IMG/VR virus record: IMGVR_UViG_3300028592_000075
Coordinates: 1 to 27,148 of that record
Source: a virus
DNA length: 27,148 nucleotides
Strand: one strand, 5' to 3'
Shown here one piece after another: positions 1 to 6,251 of this stretch (positions are counted from its first letter, which is position 1; each line of letters begins with the position of its first letter). The notes under the pieces are model-generated. The model saw only the letters and a list, made by a program, of their open reading frames with translations, did no database searches and was not told where the DNA came from. The position numbers and the translations under genes are program-made.

Positions 1-15
1 ATTTAAGGAAATGTA

Positions 16-483
16 ATGACTAAAAATGAATTCATTGAGTCGTATTACAAGGAGAGATACAAAGAACTACTGAAGTTTGCTCGTAAGCGTGTAGGAAATT
101 ACAATCTAGCATTAGCAGAAGAAGCTCTTCAAGAGGCTTTCTATCGTGCTCTTAAATACTTTAAGGCGTATCAAAAGGAAGAAGAATTCGACAGTTGGTT
201 TGGTAAAATCCTTGTCAACTGTATCAATGATACGAAGAATATGGAAAGGGATAGAGGTGTATCGTCACATAAGGAATATGATAATGATTACGTCACCACC
301 ATTCCTTTCACTAAGGCTGTGATTGATCAGCTCCATAAGGAGAAACCTCGTAATTTACAAATCCTTAACATGTATTTCTTCTACGGATATAAGTCACGAG
401 AAGTAGCTGAGTTTATGAACATGAGTCACGATGTAGTACGAGATGTCATTAGAACATTCCGTAAGCGTGTGCGTAATGTTTAA
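16..483 (+). CDS. ECF-like RNA polymerase sigma factor (sigma-70 family)
   Basis: This 155-aa protein has the two-domain layout of extracytoplasmic-function sigma factors. A sigma-2-like region spans about residues 14-81, with the helix pattern LLKFARKRVG, then EEALQEAFYRAL, then FDSWFGKILVN. A short linker leads to a sigma-4-like helix-turn-helix at about 108-153, with YGYKSREVAEFMNMS followed by a basic recognition helix. Such proteins bind core RNA polymerase and direct it to specific promoters. In a phage it would plausibly redirect host polymerase to phage promoters, perhaps those of the late arm; that role is inference. The ATG at 16 follows AAGGAA at 5-10. A TAA at 14-16 overlaps the start codon, so an upstream gene may end here in TAATG style. 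An alternative is a host-derived regulator that no longer binds core. Confidence 0.8.
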   Translation: MTKNEFIESYYKERYKELLKFARKRVGNYNLALAEEALQEAFYRALKYFKAYQKEEEFDSWFGKILVNCINDTKNMERDRGVSSHKEYDNDYVTTIPFTKAVIDQLHKEKPRNLQILNMYFFYGYKSREVAEFMNMSHDVVRDVIRTFRKRVRNV

Positions 484-583
484 GTATTATTCTCAGTATG
501 TATGGCAGCCTTTGAAATATCTTGCTCCTTATATTCTCGTAGCTATTATTCTATTTGGATTGAAAGGGAGCTCAATTGAATGA
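476..583 (+). CDS. Small single-pass membrane protein (35 aa)
   Basis: A 35-codon frame fills the gap between the sigma-factor gene and the DNA polymerase gene, overlapping both by 8 bp. The middle of the predicted peptide is a hydrophobic stretch (YLAPYILVAIILFGL, about residues 18-32) long enough for one membrane helix. It is preceded by an aromatic and basic N-terminus and followed by a short polar tail. The ATG at 476 lies inside the end of the sigma gene without a good Shine-Dalgarno, so it would depend on translational coupling. The exact fit to the gap and the coherent membrane helix favour a real gene. No family was recognised and the function is unknown. Confidence 0.45.
   Translation: MFKYYSQYVWQPLKYLAPYILVAIILFGLKGSSIE
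563..570 (+). promoter_or_regulatory. Shine-Dalgarno that sets a TTG start for DNA polymerase
   Basis: AAAGGGAG lies 5 nt upstream of TTG at 576. The nearby ATG at 580 is in another frame and closes after three codons. The first in-frame ATG comes about 39 residues later, after the DIE exonuclease motif. The TTG is therefore the only start that keeps the catalytic N-terminus. Confidence 0.75.
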
Positions 584-2450
584 AGACATAAATGTATTCG
601 ATATTGAAGCTGACAGTCTAACCCCTACTAAAATTCATTGCCTAGCTATTAAGAACGACAAGGGTAGTAAAGCTACTACCGATTATGAAAACATGAGAAA
701 GTTCTTTACGAAAGCTAAGGTATTAGTAGGCCATAACATCGTTAGATACGATATCCCAGCAGTAGAAAGATTGTTAGGGATTAAGGTGAATGCTCTGCTA
801 GTAGATACTTTAGCGTTGTCTTGGTATCTATATCCAGAGCGTATCAAACATGGCTTAGAAGAATGGGGTGAAGAGTTTGGTGTACCCAAGCCTCAAATTG
901 ACGATTGGGAAAATCAATCTATTGAAGACTATCTTCATCGTTGTAAGGAAGACGTAAAGATTAATGTCCTTCTATGGAATAAGATGTGGTCTTATCTCAA
1001 GAAGATTTATGACAGTGAAGAAGAGATATGGAACTTCATCCGTTACATCTCTGAGAAGATGGATTGTGCTAGAGAACAGGAGAGAAGTAGATGGAAACTA
1101 GACGTTGAACGATGCTCTACAGAACTTGAGAAACTACTACTCATTCAGACTGAAACTGTATCGAAGCTTAGAGCAGCAATGCCTAAGGTTAAAAAATATG
1201 CAACACGAACCAGACCAGCTAAACCGTTTAAGAAGGATGGAGGATATTCTACGTTGGGAGCAAGATGGTTTGCTCTTGTTAGACGAAGCCATCCATCTCT
1301 GTCAGAAGAAGCCGTCATTGAGTACAGTGGGGCTATTGAAGTAGAAATTGACGAAGAGGAAGGCAATCCCAATAGCCATATTCAAGTAAAGGATTGGCTC
1401 TACTCATTAGGTTGGAAACCGGAGACATTTAAATATGTTAGAGATAAAGAAACAGGCGATACTAAAGCTATTCCTCAAGTCAATTTGGAGCACGGTGCTG
1501 GCATTTGTCCTAGCGTGCTTAGGTTGGCTGCTATTGATAGCGGGGTTGAGTATCTCGAGGGCCTCGGTGTTGTCTCTCATCGGATTAGTTTGCTTCGCGG
1601 TTTCCTTGATTCTGCAGACGATGGGGGATTCTTACAAGCACAAGTCGCAGGACTAACAAACACCCTACGTTTCAAACATAAGACAATTGTCAACCTTCCA
1701 AAAGTTGGTAAGGCTTATGGTGATATCATTCGTGGTGTATTGATCGCTCCAGATGGCTATGAGCTATGCGGGAGCGATATGTCGTCTCTTGAAGATAGAC
1801 TCAAGCAACATTACATCTATCCGTATGATCCGGATTACGTAAATGAAATGAATAGGAGTGATTATGATCCGCATCTTAGCCTTGCTGTCCTCGCTAGAGC
1901 TATCTCAACCGAACAGATGCAAGCTTACATTAACGGAACTGATAAGTCCATCAAACCGATCAGAGATATTTTCAAGAATGGTAATTATGCCTGTCAATAT
2001 GGAGCGGGACCACCCCGCCTTGCTCTTACTTCTGATATATCGTTAGCTGAAGCTAAGAAGGTACACAAGGCTTACTGGGATAAGAACTGGGCGATCAAAA
2101 AGGTAGCTGAAGATCAACGTATCCGTAAGATTGGTGATCAGATGTGGCTTCAGAACCCTATCAATAAGTTCTGGTACAGTTTAAGGTTCGAGAAGGATAT
2201 CTTCTCCACACTAGTACAAGGGAGTGCATCGTATGTCTTTGATCTGTGGGTAGCTCGTTTCAGAGAAACTCGCAGTCAATTAACAGGTCAGTTCCATGAC
2301 GAAGTAGTTCTTTGTGTTCGTAAAGGATATAGGGAGCAATGTACCAAGCTGCTTAATGATAGTATCGCTTGGGTTAATGACAAACTAAAACTTAATAGGG
2401 AGCTTGGTATCGATGTCCAATTCGGAGCAAGATATTCAGAAATCCACTAA
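576..2450 (+). CDS. Family A DNA polymerase with 3'-5' exonuclease (T7 gp5-like)
   Basis: A replicative polymerase of 624 aa (T7 gp5 is about 704). The proofreading domain comes first: Exo I is DIE (D9, E11), Exo II is HNIVRYD (N54, D59), and Exo III ends in KEDV (D126). The polymerase domain carries motif A at about 399-406 (GSDMSSLE, D401), motif B as RDIFKNGNYACQYG (R463, K467, Y471, Y475-G476) and motif C as QFHDEV (H574-D575-E576). Tyr471 aligns with T7 Tyr526, the position that sets dideoxynucleotide tolerance. A basic, flexible stretch at about 202-265 sits before NPNSHIQVKDWL, the place where T7 pol carries its thioredoxin-binding insertion. The start is TTG with a good Shine-Dalgarno. 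It lies directly upstream of the ssDNA-binding gene, as expected for a replication module. Confidence 0.95.
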   Translation: MNEDINVFDIEADSLTPTKIHCLAIKNDKGSKATTDYENMRKFFTKAKVLVGHNIVRYDIPAVERLLGIKVNALLVDTLALSWYLYPERIKHGLEEWGEEFGVPKPQIDDWENQSIEDYLHRCKEDVKINVLLWNKMWSYLKKIYDSEEEIWNFIRYISEKMDCAREQERSRWKLDVERCSTELEKLLLIQTETVSKLRAAMPKVKKYATRTRPAKPFKKDGGYSTLGARWFALVRRSHPSLSEEAVIEYSGAIEVEIDEEEGNPNSHIQVKDWLYSLGWKPETFKYVRDKETGDTKAIPQVNLEHGAGICPSVLRLAAIDSGVEYLEGLGVVSHRISLLRGFLDSADDGGFLQAQVAGLTNTLRFKHKTIVNLPKVGKAYGDIIRGVLIAPDGYELCGSDMSSLEDRLKQHYIYPYDPDYVNEMNRSDYDPHLSLAVLARAISTEQMQAYINGTDKSIKPIRDIFKNGNYACQYGAGPPRLALTSDISLAEAKKVHKAYWDKNWAIKKVAEDQRIRKIGDQMWLQNPINKFWYSLRFEKDIFSTLVQGSASYVFDLWVARFRETRSQLTGQFHDEVVLCVRKGYREQCTKLLNDSIAWVNDKLKLNRELGIDVQFGARYSEIH

Positions 2451-2550
2451 GGGGGTGTCTTGGGATGATATTAGAAAAGACCTTCCTAAAGAAATTCAAG
2501 ATCGTCTAGATAAAAAGAAAGGAATAATTAATGGCGTTGAACGCACGTAA
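2413..2550 (+). CDS. Small hydrophilic hypothetical protein (45 aa)
   Basis: A 45-codon frame begins with ATG at 2413 inside the end of the polymerase gene and stops at 2550, 20 bp into the ssDNA-binding gene. It bridges the 80-bp gap between them. AGGGAG at 2397-2402 lies 10 nt upstream and is a reasonable Shine-Dalgarno. The peptide is charged and probably helical (SWDDIRKDLPKEIQDRLDKK), with no membrane segment or cysteine motif. No family was recognised. The gap may alternatively be just a leader of the next gene. Confidence 0.4.
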   Translation: MSNSEQDIQKSTKGVSWDDIRKDLPKEIQDRLDKKKGIINGVERT

Positions 2551-3253
2551 AGTTAAGAGTAACTCTGGTCCTAAGGCTCCTGCAATTGACGAAGGTGCAT
2601 ATCCTGCTCGTCTCGTACAGGTAATTGATCTAGGTCTACAGAAACAGGAATTTGGTGGTGAAGTGAAGCCTCCAAAGAATGATATCTGGACTACATATGA
2701 ACTCGTTGATGAATTCATGACGGGTGAAGATGGTGAGCCTGATACTGAGAAGCCTCGTTGGCTCTCAGAACGTATCCCTCTGAACAATCTTGATAGTGAT
2801 TTGGCTAAATCTACTAAGCGTTACTATGCCCTCGATCCTAATGAGGAAGAAGATGGTGAATGGGCTAATCTTCTTGGTCGTCCAGCTCTCGTAGTTGTAA
2901 CGAAGAAGAAACGTGAAGATGGAGATCGTAACTACATTGGTGGTACGTCTGCTCCACGAGCCAAGGATGCTGCTAAGTATGCACCTCTGGTGAATGAACC
3001 TAAGGTGTTTATGTTGGATAATCCTGATCTGGAAGTGTTCAATTCTCTCCCCGACTTCCTCAAGGAAATCATTAAAGAAGGTCTTGAGTTCGAAGGCTCA
3101 CTTCTTGACAAGCTTCTTAAGGGGGATGTCCAACAGACTAAGATTAAAACGAAGAAGGAAGAGAAGATCATTGATGATGAAATTCCTTTTGAAAAGGAAG
3201 GGAGTGATCACGGTGTTCCAGAAAGTGTTTCCGATAGTGACGGGGACTGGTAA
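2531..3253 (+). CDS. Putative ssDNA-binding protein (T7 gp2.5-like role)
   Basis: A 240-aa protein with a basic N-terminus followed by a mixed alpha/beta core. From about residue 200 there is a flexible, charged tail that ends in acidic residues with a terminal aromatic (ESVSDSDGDW). Acidic tails with an aromatic or Phe tip are the hallmark of SSB-type proteins, including T7 gp2.5, and recruit polymerase and helicase partners. The internal EIPFEKE resembles the DDDIPF tip of bacterial SSB. Its place between the polymerase and the 5'-3' exonuclease fits the replication-recombination core. Translation starts at ATG 2531 after AAAGGAATAATTA. The assignment rests on tail chemistry and context; no OB-fold signature can be seen by eye. 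A phage DUF669-like replication accessory protein is the main alternative. Confidence 0.6.
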   Translation: MALNARKVKSNSGPKAPAIDEGAYPARLVQVIDLGLQKQEFGGEVKPPKNDIWTTYELVDEFMTGEDGEPDTEKPRWLSERIPLNNLDSDLAKSTKRYYALDPNEEEDGEWANLLGRPALVVVTKKKREDGDRNYIGGTSAPRAKDAAKYAPLVNEPKVFMLDNPDLEVFNSLPDFLKEIIKEGLEFEGSLLDKLLKGDVQQTKIKTKKEEKIIDDEIPFEKEGSDHGVPESVSDSDGDW

Positions 3254-3561
3254 TGGCTGATTTGATTAAGCCATTTACCTTCATGTCTATCAATCATAAT
3301 CGATTGGCAGAAGAACATGGATTGAAGGAAGGTGATGTTGTATTTATTGCAGCAGCTAAAGCCTTCCCCATGTCTGAAGAAGACCCCTATACTCAGCGTA
3401 TCTTCTTCTTCGTTCAGAAGACTGTTGACGATAAGATTGATGATGAGAGTGGTGTATTCATGTTAGATGCTAAGAGCCTCTCGTTCATCGATCCTGAAGA
3501 GCATAAGATTTACGTCAATGTTAATGAGATTGTCTATGACAAACCTGCAACCACTCATTGA
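3253..3561 (+). CDS. Hypothetical protein (102 aa)
   Basis: A 102-aa soluble protein not recognised as a known family. It is rich in alternating hydrophobic stretches that suggest beta strands (GDVVFIAAAKAF, RIFFFVQKTV, KIYVNVNEIV) and is acidic overall. It has no signal peptide, membrane helix or cysteine cluster. It starts at ATG 3253, which shares one base with the TAA of the ssDNA-binding gene, so it is probably translated by re-initiation. Its last 26 bp overlap the start of the exonuclease gene. The position between two recombination and replication genes suggests a replication-accessory role, but nothing in the sequence proves it. Confidence 0.8.
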   Translation: MADLIKPFTFMSINHNRLAEEHGLKEGDVVFIAAAKAFPMSEEDPYTQRIFFFVQKTVDDKIDDESGVFMLDAKSLSFIDPEEHKIYVNVNEIVYDKPATTH

Positions 3562-4402
3562 TGGAGACATTCTAGCATATGAGATAGGAGCAGTGGCTCA
3601 ATACATCAACGAGGAGACGGGGGAGCTTATTCCCCGTCCATGGGAATGGGTGGAAGAAACCATTGACAATCGTATCAATGATATCTGTAAGGCTGTAGGA
3701 GCCTCGTACAAGCCCATTGTATATTTGACTGGTGACCCTACCCTTCATGCTATGAAACGCCGTGTACGGCCTTCTCTGCCCATCTATGAGCCTAATTTCC
3801 GTATTGGACTTGCTAAGTCGCAACCCTACAAGAATGGACGGAAGGAAGAGAAGCCTCTTCATTACAATAATATCAGAGCTTACTTCGTAGGAGTGTATGA
3901 TGCTTATGTCGCCTTGGGCTGTGAAGCGGACGATGAGATGTCTATCGAACAAAGTAGGAGACCTACAGAGACGATTATATGCACTAGAGACAAAGACCTT
4001 AGACAAGTACCCGGATGGCATTACGGATGGGAGTCGGGACGACAGGGAGAATTCTCCCCCACGTTATATGACAGACTTGGAACTATTGAACTTGATAGAA
4101 CAAAGTCAAGTCCGAAGATCGTTGGTGGAGGGTTTAAGTTCTTTTGTGCACAACTCTTCACGGGTGATACTGTTGATACAGTCCCAGGACTTAGAGGATA
4201 TGGGCCAGTTAGCGTGTCAAGCCTTATCAGTCCTTGTCTTTCGACAGCCGAGTGTCTCAGTGTCGTACGACAAGAGTATGAATCAGTACACGGTGATTCT
4301 TGGAAAGAAATCCTCAGAGAACAAACCAACCTTCTCTGGATGATCCGTGAACGTAATGAAGATGGTAGTTTGAAGTTCTTTAATCCTAAGGAGTATATGT
4401 AA
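3536..4402 (+). CDS. 5'-3' exonuclease, FEN/PIN-like (T7 gp6-like)
   Basis: A nuclease of 288 aa, similar in size to T7 gp6 (about 300). The acidic metal-binding motifs of the 5'-nuclease superfamily appear in order: LIDGDILAYE at the N-terminus, CEADDE near residue 131, TRDKDLRQVPGWH near 149, and the helix-hairpin-helix-side motif TGDTVDTVPGL near 208. In T7 such an enzyme removes RNA primers and degrades host DNA. The start is taken as ATG 3536, just before the first catalytic motif, because the frame is open further upstream only as a shadow of the preceding gene. Earlier in-frame ATGs at 3518 and 3524 cannot be excluded. The gene overlaps the preceding gene by 26 bp and its TAA overlaps the next ATG. 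Confidence 0.88.
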   Translation: MTNLQPLIDGDILAYEIGAVAQYINEETGELIPRPWEWVEETIDNRINDICKAVGASYKPIVYLTGDPTLHAMKRRVRPSLPIYEPNFRIGLAKSQPYKNGRKEEKPLHYNNIRAYFVGVYDAYVALGCEADDEMSIEQSRRPTETIICTRDKDLRQVPGWHYGWESGRQGEFSPTLYDRLGTIELDRTKSSPKIVGGGFKFFCAQLFTGDTVDTVPGLRGYGPVSVSSLISPCLSTAECLSVVRQEYESVHGDSWKEILREQTNLLWMIRERNEDGSLKFFNPKEYM

Positions 4403-4557
4403 TGATGATTTTCTATAGGATTATTCCTGACCACTTATATTGGGCATTGGAAATGCGTAATGAAGGTGAGTCAGATTGGTATAGAATTCAGTTATATGAT
4501 AAATATCGTGATGCTTTAAAAGATAAAAGGACATATGAAGGAATTATTCGTGGCTGA
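4402..4557 (+). CDS. Hypothetical protein (51 aa)
   Basis: A 51-codon frame starts at ATG 4402, sharing a base with the TAA of the exonuclease gene, and ends at 4557, 23 bp into the next gene. The peptide has a hydrophobic N-terminus (MMIFYRIIPDHLYW) and then alternates charged and aromatic residues typical of a small helical soluble protein. The stop/start overlap on one side and the tight fit on the other match its neighbours and support it as real. No family was recognised. Confidence 0.6.
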   Translation: MMIFYRIIPDHLYWALEMRNEGESDWYRIQLYDKYRDALKDKRTYEGIIRG

Positions 4558-4723
4558 CTATACAGAATATAAGAAGAGACGATTCGATCTCCGTAAAGAA
4601 GCATCAACATGGGCTCAGAAAGAAAAGGATAGGGTGAATAGTGTCATGAAGATTAAGATTGATATCAACTACCATCCTAGTGAGCCTCTTCCATGGGAAG
4701 CAGTATTATTGGTTCGTAACTAA
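4535..4723 (+). CDS. Hypothetical protein (62 aa)
   Basis: A small, strongly basic and charged protein of 62 aa. The first two thirds look helical (EYKKRRFDLRKEASTW, then KEKDRVNSVM). The end looks like a strand (MKIKIDINYH, EAVLLVRN). ATG 4535 is preceded by AAAAGG at 4525-4530. The final TAA shares a base with the ATG of the HNH gene. No family was recognised. The charge pattern would permit nucleic-acid contact, but that is only a possibility. Confidence 0.65.
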   Translation: MKELFVADYTEYKKRRFDLRKEASTWAQKEKDRVNSVMKIKIDINYHPSEPLPWEAVLLVRN

Positions 4724-5133
4724 TGGCTAGACCATCAGGACCTAAGGTAAGATGTAACAATCAATGGACAGAAGCTAAATTCAAATCATTCATTCGTGGA
4801 AATCTTAGACGTGTGTCTCAGAAATGGGCACCAATCCAAACCGTATTAGGTAAGGCACGAGTGGAGAGAGGATTTTATCTTTGTGCATGTTGTAAAGAAG
4901 TGGTTCCCGCTACGATTAAAGTAGATGGTAAGCGTGTGAAGAATGTTCACGTGGACCATATTGATCCTGTCATTGATCCCAACGTTGGTTGGGTGAGCTG
5001 GGATAGTTTAATTGAACGTATGTTTGTTGAGGAAGTAGGGCTCCAAGTTCTATGCGATGCATGTCATACAATTAAAACTAATAACGAAAAAGCAATTGCT
5101 AAAGAACGAAGGATGGAAGAATACAATGAGTGA
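4723..5133 (+). CDS. HNH-family endonuclease with zinc-binding cysteines
   Basis: A 136-aa protein with the hallmarks of the HNH (beta-beta-alpha-metal) nucleases. A zinc knuckle pair is formed by C54/C57 (YLCACC) and C111/C114 (LCDACH). The catalytic-type VDHIDPV places D78-H79 between them, and H115 with N120/N121 (CHTIKTNN) closes the motif. The N-terminal 45 residues are basic and likely bind DNA. It sits inside a tightly packed replication operon with 1-nt and 8-bp overlaps, which argues against a recent homing insertion. T7 has its Holliday-junction resolvase (gp3) in a comparable replication block, so a junction-resolving or debranching role is plausible but unproven. A free-standing homing endonuclease is the alternative. 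Confidence 0.82.
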   Translation: MARPSGPKVRCNNQWTEAKFKSFIRGNLRRVSQKWAPIQTVLGKARVERGFYLCACCKEVVPATIKVDGKRVKNVHVDHIDPVIDPNVGWVSWDSLIERMFVEEVGLQVLCDACHTIKTNNEKAIAKERRMEEYNE

Positions 5134-5365
5134 ATTCCTAGGATACCCCCTGTTTAATAATGTACGAAACCCTGTCCTTCGTGCATATAATCGAGCTAAT
5201 ATCTATATCAATATTAAGGAACGTCATGGCAGTGTACCTGCTGAACGTTATCTAAAGAAGTTTGATCGTAACGGATTGTTGTCTCTCTTCACTATGATGA
5301 AGCGTATCAATACAGATGGTTACGAACAAACCCGTCGTAATGTTATGAGAGAGGAAATTGCATGA
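5126..5365 (+). CDS. Hypothetical protein (79 aa)
   Basis: A 79-aa basic protein not recognised as a family. The frame is open further upstream, but that part is a shadow of the HNH gene. ATG 5126 is chosen because it gives an 8-bp overlap like the neighbouring junctions and is preceded by AAGGATGGAAG. The peptide has no membrane segment. It contains a tyrosine-rich N-terminal half and a helix-like C-terminal half (GLLSLFTMMKRI). Its stop overlaps the next ATG by 4 bp (ATGA). Confidence 0.65.
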   Translation: MSEFLGYPLFNNVRNPVLRAYNRANIYINIKERHGSVPAERYLKKFDRNGLLSLFTMMKRINTDGYEQTRRNVMREEIA

Positions 5366-5751
5366 CTGTTAAGATTTATCTAGCTGCCAAGTATGCTCGA
5401 CGTGAAGAGATGGAAGAGATTGCCCTCCTCCTTATGAATGCTCATGGCTATGACATCACAGCACGATGGGTGTTTGGTGGTGAGGAAGGAAAGACTAATG
5501 AAGAGATTGCTGTCTTTGATTTGGAGGACGTAGATGAAGCAGATACAGTCATTAACTTCACCGAGCACCCCAATATGTACACTACCGGCGGGCGTCACGT
5601 TGAGTTCGGATACGCTATCGCAACTGGTAAACGCTTGGTGGTCATCGGACCAAGAGAAAATGTCTTCCATCATCACCCAACTGTCGAGCAGTTCGATACC
5701 CTCAACGACTGGCTACGTTCAGAAAGTGGAATCAAAATTGTCAGTGCTTAA
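5362..5751 (+). CDS. Nucleoside 2-deoxyribosyltransferase-like protein
   Basis: A 129-aa Rossmann-like protein. The N-terminus IYLAAKYARREEME resembles the nucleotide-binding start of the nucleoside 2-deoxyribosyltransferase/DUF4406 group. The key motif GGRHVEFGYAIATGK carries the glutamate (E81) that corresponds to the family nucleophile. VVIGPREN follows, as in many phage members. The family exchanges or hydrolyses the base of deoxynucleosides. In a phage it may salvage or edit the nucleotide pool. Its neighbours are a DUF5664-like pyrophosphohydrolase and, downstream, ThyX and RNR, so nucleotide metabolism is the consistent theme. It overlaps the preceding gene by 4 bp (ATGA). Substrate cannot be read from the sequence. 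Confidence 0.75.
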   Translation: MTVKIYLAAKYARREEMEEIALLLMNAHGYDITARWVFGGEEGKTNEEIAVFDLEDVDEADTVINFTEHPNMYTTGGRHVEFGYAIATGKRLVVIGPRENVFHHHPTVEQFDTLNDWLRSESGIKIVSA

Positions 5752-6067
5752 AACAACGAGTGAAGAACGAAAGAAGTATCCTATGGCAAGGGGTCTTCTG
5801 GACTATTTTCCTGATGCTCTAGCTGAAGTAGCTAAGGTGAGCTATCTTGGTAATGAGAAACATAATCCCGGAGAAGAACTTCATCATGCTAGAGGTAAGT
5901 CCATGGACCATGCAGACTGTATTGTCCGTCATCTTGTGGGTAGAGGTGGCTTCGATGGTGATACTCGTGAGTCTGCTGCTCTGGCTTGGAGGGCTTTGGC
6001 TCTTCTACAAGAAGAACTTGAAAAAGAATTAAATCTTCCACTACCTAGAGGTGCTAAGAATGGCTAA
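5738..6067 (+). CDS. MazG/DUF5664-like dNTP pyrophosphohydrolase
   Basis: A helical protein of about 109 aa with the pattern of the phage family once called DUF5664 and now described as a dATP/dGTP diphosphohydrolase domain: KYPMARGLLDYFPDALAEVA, then KHNPGEELHHARGKSMDHAD, then a helix ending AALAWRALALLQEELE. Members of this MazG-related group convert dNTP to dNMP plus PPi. In some phages they remove dATP or dGTP to support modified genomes. The start is uncertain. TTG 5738, 7 nt after AAGTGGA, is preferred because ATG 5783 would cut into the conserved N-terminus; GTG 5744 is also possible. It overlaps the deoxyribosyltransferase-like gene by 14 bp. Confidence 0.7.
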   Translation: MSVLKTTSEERKKYPMARGLLDYFPDALAEVAKVSYLGNEKHNPGEELHHARGKSMDHADCIVRHLVGRGGFDGDTRESAALAWRALALLQEELEKELNLPLPRGAKNG

Positions 6068-6251
6068 TAGATTTACCATCGTAGAACGACGGCAAGCAAC
6101 TATGTGGATGTATGCTGCTCCAATTCAATATGACCTATATTGGGATATTAAGCGTAACTCTGATGGTCTCGTAATCAAAAGCTTCACTGATTATTTAGAG
6201 TCCTTAAAGTATCACGAAGCATTGGAGGATCGCTCTTGGCTCGCATCTTAA
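6060..6251 (+). CDS. Hypothetical protein (63 aa)
   Basis: A 63-aa soluble protein not recognised. ATG 6060 follows AGAGGT by 8 nt and is preferred to an in-frame GTG at 6051. The sequence is rich in aromatic residues (TMWMYAAPIQYDLYWDI) and then becomes an acidic helix. It overlaps the preceding gene by 8 bp and the next gene by 16 bp. There is no membrane helix or metal motif. Confidence 0.6.
   Translation: MANRFTIVERRQATMWMYAAPIQYDLYWDIKRNSDGLVIKSFTDYLESLKYHEALEDRSWLAS
6224..6229 (+). promoter_or_regulatory. Shine-Dalgarno that sets a TTG start for the exonuclease
   Basis: GGAGGA lies 6 nt before TTG at 6236. The first catalytic motif (LILDIE) begins only five codons later, so a downstream start would remove it. 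This supports TTG as the true start. Confidence 0.7.

Noticed and set aside
1-16. End of an upstream gene, with TAA at 14-16
   Set aside because: Only four codons are visible, too few to call a gene, though the TAATG overlap with the sigma start fits the style of the operon.
580-591. ATG at 580 as the DNA polymerase start
   Set aside because: It is in another frame and terminates after three codons; TTG 576 gives the full exonuclease domain.
3467-3535. Longer N-terminus for the 5'-3' exonuclease
   Set aside because: The extra codons are out-of-frame reading of the preceding gene, and the catalytic LIDGD motif lies just after ATG 3536, as expected for the family.
4723-5133. HNH gene as a homing endonuclease insertion
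   Set aside because: The gene overlaps both neighbours by a few bases and interrupts nothing, unlike a recent mobile insertion; not excluded entirely.
5362-6067. Evidence for a 2-aminoadenine (Z) genome
   Set aside because: Only a DUF5664/MazZ-like gene is present; no PurZ is in the window, and the family also occurs in phages without Z DNA. Kept only as a hypothesis.
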